From positions 1-10,853 of the forward strand of contig CAYPZI010000102.1 of assembly GCA_964415185.1 (NCBI GenBank): 10,853 nt of DNA, read 5' to 3'. This DNA is from CAYVBJ01 sp964415185. GTDB taxonomy: Bacteria; Bacteroidota; Rhodothermia; Balneolales; Balneolaceae. Below the pieces are notes generated by a model, which saw nothing but the letters and a program-made list of their open reading frames with translations, was not told the origin of the DNA and did not search any database. How positions within the stretch are numbered: the stretch's first letter is position 1; the number at the start of each line of letters is the position of its first letter. The translations under genes were made by a program, and so were the position numbers. Positions 5,427 to 10,853 of this stretch are shown in pieces.

Positions 5427-6686
5427 ATGATGTCTATTAAAAAAAGCAAATTTGCTGATGCTTTAGGTCCCGGTTTGATGATGGCCGCCGCCGCAATAGG
5501 GGTGTCTCATCTGGTGCAATCAACAAGGGCAGGAGCCGATTACGGTTTTGCATTGCTATGGGCTGTTATTCTTGCCAACTTTTTTAAATACCCCTTTCTT
5601 GAATTCGGTCCGCGATATACGGTTGCCGCAAAAGAATCTCTGATTGAGGGTTACAGGCGTCTCGGTAACTATGCAATCCTTATCTTTTTTATTTTTACTA
5701 TCGGAACCATGTTTGCCGTTCAAGCAGCTGTTACTGTTGTCACTGCAAGCCTGGCAGCAGAAATGACGGAGATTGCCTTAACACCTCTGATTTGGAGTGC
5801 TATTCTGCTTCTTATTTCAATTTTGATATTAATTTCCGATAAATATTCACTTCTCGACAATATTGTGAAAATTTTGATGTCTGTATTGGCTATATCAACG
5901 GTCACTGCTGTAGGCGCTGCCCTATTTCAGGGTGAGTATCAAACCCTGTCCGGGGTTCCTTCACCAGATATCTGGACAGTAACCGGTGTTGGATTCATTA
6001 TAGCATTGATGGGATGGATGCCTATACCCGTTGATGCCGCTGCCTGGCATTCACTCTGGGCAATTGAAAAAAATAAACTGCAGGGGCACGATACCGGTTT
6101 GAAAGACACTCTTTTGGATTTTAACATCGGATACATCGGGGCTGCCCTTCTGGCTGTTTTTTTTCTGACTCTCGGAGCTGTAATCATGTATGGAAGCGGT
6201 GTGGATTTTGCCTCAAGCAGCGCAGCCTTTTCTTCACAATTGATACTTCTTTATACTGCTTCTCTTGGCAATTGGGCCTACCCGGTTATAATTATTTGTG
6301 CCTTCACCACTATGTTCAGTACCACATTGTTTGTGACCGATGCTTACCCGAGGGTTTGCAGAAAATTTATCCAAATGTATAAACCCGGTTTTTTAAAAGG
6401 CAATAATTCGATTATTTATCGCTTCTTTCTAATTGCAGTGAGTATTTTTTCTCTGGTTTTACTGGCACTGCTTGGAGATCAATTCCGGTATCTTGTCGAT
6501 CTTGCAACCACACTCTCTTTTTTGAGTGCCCCCGTACTTGCCTGGCTGAACCACAAACTAATACACAAATCCCATATCCCACAGGATTGCCGTCCAAAAC
6601 CTTGGCTTACCTGGCTCAGTCGCAGCGGTATTTTATTTTTAACCGTGTTTGCCCTGATCTATATCTACTGGATGGTTCAATTTTAA
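5427..6686 (+). CDS. Nramp-fold (SLC11-like) inner-membrane transporter, non-canonical metal site
   Basis: This 419-aa integral membrane protein has about 11 hydrophobic segments (roughly 10-30, 41-59, 82-110, 120-137, 146-167, 183-205, 233-257, 285-305, 329-349, 352-377, 398-417) and no signal peptide. The opening LGPGLMMAAAAIG matches TM1 of Nramp proteins. However, the metal-binding DPGN of Mn/Fe Nramps aligns with GVSH (25-28). In TM6 the usual MPHN appears as MPIP (198-201), so Met198 and Pro199 stay but the following residues change. The segment GVSHLVQSTRAGADYG and KYPFLEFGPRY marks a divergent clade usually annotated only as Nramp-family divalent metal transporter. The substrate is therefore uncertain: it might be another cation or a non-metal. 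It starts at an ATGATG pair; either codon could be used. It is the first gene of a probable operon with the outer-membrane protein (54-bp gap) and the DUF2911 lipoprotein. Confidence 0.85.
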   Translation: MMSIKKSKFADALGPGLMMAAAAIGVSHLVQSTRAGADYGFALLWAVILANFFKYPFLEFGPRYTVAAKESLIEGYRRLGNYAILIFFIFTIGTMFAVQAAVTVVTASLAAEMTEIALTPLIWSAILLLISILILISDKYSLLDNIVKILMSVLAISTVTAVGAALFQGEYQTLSGVPSPDIWTVTGVGFIIALMGWMPIPVDAAAWHSLWAIEKNKLQGHDTGLKDTLLDFNIGYIGAALLAVFFLTLGAVIMYGSGVDFASSSAAFSSQLILLYTASLGNWAYPVIIICAFTTMFSTTLFVTDAYPRVCRKFIQMYKPGFLKGNNSIIYRFFLIAVSIFSLVLLALLGDQFRYLVDLATTLSFLSAPVLAWLNHKLIHKSHIPQDCRPKPWLTWLSRSGILFLTVFALIYIYWMVQF

Positions 6687-6740
6687 TCAATCCGGATGTA
6701 TATTGCTTATGAATATCATTTGATTCCTTCAGGACACCCC

Positions 6741-9671
6741 ATGATTCGAGCTGTACTATTTACACTATTTCTGATTCTGATTCATTCCCCGACAGCCGGG
6801 GCACAGGTACAACTCTATCCTAACTTGTTCAGGCCTTCAAATCTTGACTGGCAGCTTTTAAAAACCAGGCATTTCAGGGTAATTTATCCTTTAAAAGCGC
6901 AAAAAGAGGCCTTTCAGACCGCCCTCATACTCGAAAGTGAATACAGCGATATTTCCGGGCTGACAGGCGGAACACTCAACAATTTCAGAATGATTATCAA
7001 CACAGAAAATGACAGGTCAAACGGCTTTGTCAACCCTCTGAATTTCCGGTCTGAAATAGAACTCGCCCCGATTAAAGGTAAAAACATGAATCCGCGTTCG
7101 GGCAACTGGCTCGAAACCGTCGTTCCGCATGAACTGGTTCATGCGTCCCATTTTAATTCGGTTACACCCTCACTTACAAACATTGCAGGGCTTTTTTCAC
7201 CCGACATCCGCCGATCCGTTCATGCAGCCGCTCCTCTTGGTATTCTTGAAGGTATTGCCGTAGAGTATGAAAGCCACAATCATATTGAAGGAGCGGGCCG
7301 TGGCAACTATCCCTTTTTTACGAACCAATATCAGGCTTTAATCGGCACTCCCGATGAGTGGTCGATGGGGCAGCTTGTTCATGTATCAGAGTTTACCTTT
7401 CCGTTCGACCGCCATTACAACGGCGGTTACCACTTCGTCCACTGGCTACTTGAAAATAAGGGCCGTGATGTAATGAGCGAAGCTATCCGGTTTCATTACA
7501 AATGGCCATTTCTCGGATTCGGATATGCTTTAAAACGAAAAACAGGCCACGGCCCGGCAGAACTGTATAAAGAATATCAATCTGATATCGGGGATCAGGA
7601 ATTAATAAGACGATCGCAGCAAGATAAAATCGTTAAGTCATCAGCCATTCATCTTGAGCCTGTTTCCTCGGGAATGAGGGCCCGCCGCCCGCTTTGGCTT
7701 GATAACAATCAATTTATTTTTCACAGCCGGTTTTATGATGCACCAACCGGGTTTTACTTATATAATCTTGAAAAAAAATCTCACCGGTTGATACTTGAAG
7801 TCTCCGTTGTCGATGATTATAAGTATTCCCTATCCAGCGACCGAAATGAACTTTTCTATGGCAGGTACAAAACGGATCCTCTTTTTGATAACACCTTTCG
7901 AGCCAATATTTACAAGCTGCTCATCGATTCAGGAAAAGTGAAAAAGGTGACCACTAACCAGTCAAGAATTTTTGCACCTGAGTATAGTGAAAATATAATG
8001 TATGCATTGCAAACCGACGGACAAATCAACCGCCCGGTTATCCTGGACAGTAACAAAGGTGAAGTTCTAAAATCAATTCAACTGCCTGAAGGCTATACGA
8101 TCCAGGAAGTCGATGTACATCCCGAACACCCAAACCGTATTGCCATTCTTGCAAAAAAATCAGGCGTTCAGGGAATCTGGATCACTTCCGCCGACTCTCT
8201 TGAACAATTTTATAAGGATGATCCTGATATAGTTTTTGAAAACGGTTCGGTTTTTGATCCTAACTGGCATCCGGTACAGGTAAAACTTTTATTTACCTCC
8301 GACCATTCGGGGGTCATGAACATCTACCTGTATGATTCAGAAAAAAAAGCCGCAACCCGTTTGACCCATTCCATCTATAATTCAATGGAGCCTGCTTTTT
8401 CACCCGACGGTAACCTTATTGCATACATCATTTCAAAAGGAGAAGAATTCATTCCCGCTGTTATGGAATTTCAACCTGATGAGAGTAAGGCTCCGGAACT
8501 TTCATTTTCCCCGGTGGATAAAAAAATGACTGGTCTTATGAACCGGCCTGTGATGAACCGCGACGCACTGCCCGACTCCTCTCAATGGAGTGTTGAAAAT
8601 TACAGCAGCGGCCTGAGATGGCTCAGGCCCCGGCTCTGGACACCTGTTGTCAGAAATACAGGTGATGTAAGGGAACTTGGTTTGCGTTTCTACTCAACCG
8701 ATGATCTTGCCCGCAACACATATTCACTCGAATTAACGGGAGCCAAAAACCGGGTATGGTACGATCTCAATTATCAATACAGCGGTTTTTTTCCGGGAAT
8801 CGGATTCCAGGCAAAAAGCGAACCTCTATTTCCATCGCTGAGAGTGGATTCGGAAACCGGCCAATCCCGGTTTGTAAATTTTCTTCTTCAAAACAGGGAA
8901 TTCGGTATCAACATCCCTTTCCGATTTTTTCTTGAAAGAAATACACGCTTTTCATCCGTTTCCATTCAGCCCGAGTATGAAATTTCCCAATTGAAGTTTT
9001 TCGACTTTGATACAACAAACAACTCTCTTTCAAACTTTAGTACTTCTCACTCCGTTGGTTTTACAGTTGTATTCAATTACCGGCTCAGGCAGTTTATCAG
9101 GGACGTTCAGCCAAATTCAGGATGGGTTTTTTATGCACAATCTGAAATCGATCTCAATAAAAATAATTTCAATTTTTCTTTTAACGATACTCAATTTTCA
9201 GGTGAGTTTTCAAAAAGGCGCGGCTTAAGGGGAGGCGTTTACAGATATCTTTCCATTTTACCTCGTAAAAACCAATCGCTCAGATTGGGTGCCGAATTCC
9301 TTACACAAACCGATATTCCTCAATACGATAACCAGGATCTTGTCTCCGATCTTTTTCCCGGTTCAATTTTCCGTCCTTCTAACAATATGTCTTTTCTGTC
9401 AACCCGTTATACTATTCCTCTCATATATCCGGATGACGGCGGCTTTCTGCTTCCACTTTACCTTTCAAATTTATACATTGTTCTTGTTTCTCAAACTGTA
9501 AGTGATTTGAATTCCGAATCTTTTTCCGAGCTTCGAAACAATTCACGTACTATTTTTGGGGCAGGGCTCAGAAGCCGGTTCAGAATTTCAAATTTGTCAA
9601 TCGATTTGGGTATTTCAATTGGCTTTGAACCTTCGAGAAATGACGTTACATTCCTGTTTGGAACCTTTTAA
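6741..9671 (+). CDS. Secreted gluzincin-type protease domain, TolB-like propeller and outer-membrane barrel fusion
   Basis: This is a 976-aa exported protein with three parts. I place the start at 6741, not the in-frame ATG at 6696: the sequence from 6741 (MIRAVLFTLFLILIHSPTAGAQ) is a signal peptide preceded by AGGA at a proper distance, whereas the upstream start would add 15 polar residues before it. In numbering from 6741, residues about 25-300 hold a zinc-metalloprotease-like domain with HELVH (130-134) and a probable third ligand Glu170 in GILEGIAVEYES, the gluzincin (peptidase MA) pattern. Residues about 310-575 carry propeller-type repeats, for example FDPNWHP..LLFTSD and EPAFSPDGNLIAYI, as in TolB. 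From about 620 to the end, alternating beta strands and a terminal Phe fit an outer-membrane beta-barrel. The zinc site suggests a periplasmic protease or folding/cleavage function at the outer membrane. The substrate is unknown. Neighbours suggest co-expression with the transporter and DUF2911 genes. Confidence 0.82.
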   Translation: MIRAVLFTLFLILIHSPTAGAQVQLYPNLFRPSNLDWQLLKTRHFRVIYPLKAQKEAFQTALILESEYSDISGLTGGTLNNFRMIINTENDRSNGFVNPLNFRSEIELAPIKGKNMNPRSGNWLETVVPHELVHASHFNSVTPSLTNIAGLFSPDIRRSVHAAAPLGILEGIAVEYESHNHIEGAGRGNYPFFTNQYQALIGTPDEWSMGQLVHVSEFTFPFDRHYNGGYHFVHWLLENKGRDVMSEAIRFHYKWPFLGFGYALKRKTGHGPAELYKEYQSDIGDQELIRRSQQDKIVKSSAIHLEPVSSGMRARRPLWLDNNQFIFHSRFYDAPTGFYLYNLEKKSHRLILEVSVVDDYKYSLSSDRNELFYGRYKTDPLFDNTFRANIYKLLIDSGKVKKVTTNQSRIFAPEYSENIMYALQTDGQINRPVILDSNKGEVLKSIQLPEGYTIQEVDVHPEHPNRIAILAKKSGVQGIWITSADSLEQFYKDDPDIVFENGSVFDPNWHPVQVKLLFTSDHSGVMNIYLYDSEKKAATRLTHSIYNSMEPAFSPDGNLIAYIISKGEEFIPAVMEFQPDESKAPELSFSPVDKKMTGLMNRPVMNRDALPDSSQWSVENYSSGLRWLRPRLWTPVVRNTGDVRELGLRFYSTDDLARNTYSLELTGAKNRVWYDLNYQYSGFFPGIGFQAKSEPLFPSLRVDSETGQSRFVNFLLQNREFGINIPFRFFLERNTRFSSVSIQPEYEISQLKFFDFDTTNNSLSNFSTSHSVGFTVVFNYRLRQFIRDVQPNSGWVFYAQSEIDLNKNNFNFSFNDTQFSGEFSKRRGLRGGVYRYLSILPRKNQSLRLGAEFLTQTDIPQYDNQDLVSDLFPGSIFRPSNNMSFLSTRYTIPLIYPDDGGFLLPLYLSNLYIVLVSQTVSDLNSESFSELRNNSRTIFGAGLRSRFRISNLSIDLGISIGFEPSRNDVTFLFGTF

Positions 9672-9686
9672 ACCAATTTATTCTAT

Positions 9687-10244
9687 ATGAAATCTCTATC
9701 CAATCCGCTAATTATTCTTTTATTGGCAATCTTAACTGCAGCATGCTCAGGTGAATCGAACAGCAGTGTTGAAAATGCCAGGAAAAGTCCAATCGCCATC
9801 AGTGCCGTACAACTCGGTAATACCTACGTCAAAGTCGTTTATGGCCAGCCTCATAAACGGGGTCGTGAAATTTTTGGTACTCTTGTTTCCTATGGCGAAG
9901 TCTGGCGTACCGGCGCAAATGAAGCTACCGAAATCACCTTTACCGAAGATGTTGAGTTCGGCGGCAACCTTGTTGAATCGGGAATCTATTCTCTTTTCAC
10001 CATCCCCGAAGAAAATCAATGGACAGTTATCCTGAATAAAAACCTCGGCCAGTGGGGTGCATTTAGCTATGATGATACGGCCGATTATCTCAGGTTCAAT
10101 GTCCCTGTACAAACGATTGATGAAATGGTAGAATCTTTCACCATCAATTTTTCAGAGGTTGAGGGCACACAAACCATGATGAGTATGGTTTGGAATTCAA
10201 CCAAAGTTGAAATTCCCATCCGGTTTATAGAAGAGGATGCCTGA
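9687..10244 (+). CDS. DUF2911 family lipoprotein
   Basis: This 185-aa protein has a lipoprotein signal peptide: a hydrophobic stretch followed by LTAAC, with Cys20 as the lipidation site and Ser-Gly after it. The rest is a single DUF2911 domain. Conserved landmarks are VVYGQPHKRGREIFG (50-64), VWRTGANEATEITF (72-85), SGIYSLFTIP (98-107) and WTVILNK (112-118). DUF2911 proteins are common in Bacteroidota and have no established biochemical role. The gene starts 15 bp after the outer-membrane protein gene and is likely the last gene of the operon. It probably sits in the periplasm, anchored to the inner or outer membrane. No clear Shine-Dalgarno is seen before the ATG. Confidence 0.93.
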   Translation: MKSLSNPLIILLLAILTAACSGESNSSVENARKSPIAISAVQLGNTYVKVVYGQPHKRGREIFGTLVSYGEVWRTGANEATEITFTEDVEFGGNLVESGIYSLFTIPEENQWTVILNKNLGQWGAFSYDDTADYLRFNVPVQTIDEMVESFTINFSEVEGTQTMMSMVWNSTKVEIPIRFIEEDA

Positions 10245-10365
10245 TTTTTTAGAGTAAAATTTTAAAACTGAGAAGTCAACGAAGTAAACTTAAATAATTA
10301 AGTTATTCATAATAAAATAAATACATTTTTTTTGACTGCCTCAGAATAATTTACTTACTGGCGTA
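10245..10365. other. Convergent intergenic region
   Basis: This is a 121-bp AT-rich gap between the DUF2911 gene (plus) and the toxin gene (minus). It contains an AT-only-looped hairpin, AACTTAA (10287-10293) with TTAAGTT (10298-10304), and a T8 run at 10326-10333. The T-run lies 22 nt after the hairpin, so they do not form a classical terminator together. No coding sequence is seen. Confidence 0.4.
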
Positions 10366-10632
10366 TCAATCGTAATGAGTCCACATCCGAATCACTTTAA
10401 CTACCTTCTTATCTTCATATACTTGATAAACAAGGCGGTGTTGAATATTGATCCTTCTTGAATAAGCCCCTTCTAATTCACCAACAAGTTTTTTATAGGG
10501 AGGATACTCCTGAAAAGGGTTTTCATAGAGTATATCAAGTAAATCTTCAACTTTCGATTTCAGGCCCGAAATAGCTACTTTTTTAGAATCTTTTTTAGCC
10601 TGTTTAGTGTAAACGATTCTATAACTGCTCAC
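10366..10632 (-). CDS. yoeB: YoeB/Txe-family toxin of a type II toxin-antitoxin pair
   Basis: This 88-aa protein matches the Txe/YoeB mRNA interferase family, RelE-fold toxins that cleave mRNA on the translating ribosome. The core GAYSRRINIQHRLVYQV (55-71) and the ending MWTHYD are diagnostic. By comparison with E. coli YoeB, the catalytic Arg65, His83 and Tyr84 correspond to Arg66, His86 and Tyr87 here. The general base Glu46 aligns with Lys47 in PPYKKLVG, where many relatives have PPYEKLVG, so activity may be altered; the alignment is mine by eye. The start is GTG at 10632-10630. It overlaps the TGA of the antitoxin gene by 4 nt (GTGA), which fixes the start and suggests translational coupling and co-transcription from the antitoxin promoter beyond the right edge. 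The toxin stop is TGA at 10368-10366. Confidence 0.92.
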   Translation of the reverse strand: MSSYRIVYTKQAKKDSKKVAISGLKSKVEDLLDILYENPFQEYPPYKKLVGELEGAYSRRINIQHRLVYQVYEDKKVVKVIRMWTHYD

Positions 10633-10853
10633 CAGTCTAATTCGTCCTCAGTTTCGTCCAGCGGTGTATTCATGCCTTCCTTGATGGATTTGGTCATTCC
10701 CGGAATAGAGGCTAAGTAGAGCGTTTCCTGGATGGATTGCCAATCATTTTCACTTACAAGAACAGCATTGGAACGTTTTCCGGTAATTTGAATAGGCTCG
10801 TGCGTTTCGGCAGCCTCATCTAACAGACGGTATATTTCTTTTCGGGCTTGAGT
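10629..10853 (-). CDS. yefM: YefM/Phd-family antitoxin (5' end outside the window)
   Basis: An open frame of 74 codons enters from the right edge and ends at TGA (10631-10629). The translation begins TQARKEIYRLLDEAAE and continues with PIQITGKRSNAVLVSENDWQSIQETLYL, the typical Phd/YefM N-terminal DNA-binding fold. It then reads SIPGMTKSIKEGMNTPLDE and ends in the acidic tail DELDW that wraps and blocks the toxin. Only about 5-10 residues with the start codon should be missing. It lies directly upstream of the YoeB-like gene with a 4-nt overlap, the classic yefM-yoeB order. Family members repress their own promoter, which would lie to the right of the window. Confidence 0.9.
   Translation of the reverse strand, partial: TQARKEIYRLLDEAAETHEPIQITGKRSNAVLVSENDWQSIQETLYLASIPGMTKSIKEGMNTPLDETEDELDW

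Noticed and set aside
9747..10112. A 121-codon minus-strand open frame inside the DUF2911 gene
   Set aside because: The opposite strand carries an unmistakable DUF2911 lipoprotein; the antisense translation shows no family features.
10287..10333. AT hairpin plus T8 run as a terminator of the DUF2911 operon
   Set aside because: The stem is nearly all A/T and the T-run begins 22 nt after it, too far for an intrinsic terminator.

Overview
The window looks like chromosomal DNA from a Gram-negative member of the Bacteroidota/Balneolota (FCB) group. The evidence is family-level: an M14 zinc carboxypeptidase with a long C-terminal extension and an 'LLAQ'-type signal peptide, a bacterial archaeo-eukaryotic release-factor (baeRF) protein, a DUF2911 lipoprotein, a three-part outer-membrane protein (gluzincin, TolB-like propeller, beta-barrel), and mostly weak or absent Shine-Dalgarno sequences. 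I cannot assign a genus from the sequence alone.

Left edge (1-322, minus): the first 107 codons of a DEAD/DEAH helicase resembling the Res subunit of type III restriction enzymes. A perfect 11-bp inverted repeat lies about 40 bp upstream of its start. From 412 to 1240 there is a cluster of GC-rich palindromes around a small HUH/Y1 transposase (IS200/RAYT type, minus). The transposase has lost its conserved last 18 residues to an in-frame TAA, yet the tail can still be read beyond the stop. The palindromes form a recognisable repeat family: a GCCC..GGGC hairpin followed by AATCCC. Two copies face each other across the transposase, and a third sits just after the carboxypeptidase gene.

Centre: a secreted M14 carboxypeptidase (1254-3839, minus) and a baeRF family 7-like protein (4092-5219, minus). 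A 207-bp AT-rich intergenic region, containing a near-perfect 13-bp inverted repeat, separates baeRF from a divergent plus-strand gene set. That set is an Nramp-fold transporter lacking the usual metal-binding residues (5427-6686), a secreted gluzincin/propeller/barrel protein (6741-9671) and a DUF2911 lipoprotein (9687-10244). Gaps of 54 and 15 bp suggest one operon with parts in the inner membrane, periplasm and outer membrane.

Right edge (minus, convergent with the operon): a YefM/Phd-type antitoxin, cut by the window end, and a YoeB/Txe-type toxin. They overlap by 4 nt (GTGA), and the toxin starts with GTG. The toxin keeps the Arg and His-Tyr active-site residues but appears to have Lys where YoeB has its catalytic Glu.

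The most interesting items are the transposase/repeat cluster with its fresh-looking nonsense mutation, and the Nramp-like/outer-membrane gluzincin/DUF2911 operon facing a baeRF gene. Restriction, transposase and toxin-antitoxin pieces at the edges give the window an accessory-region flavour, while the centre looks like ordinary host genes.
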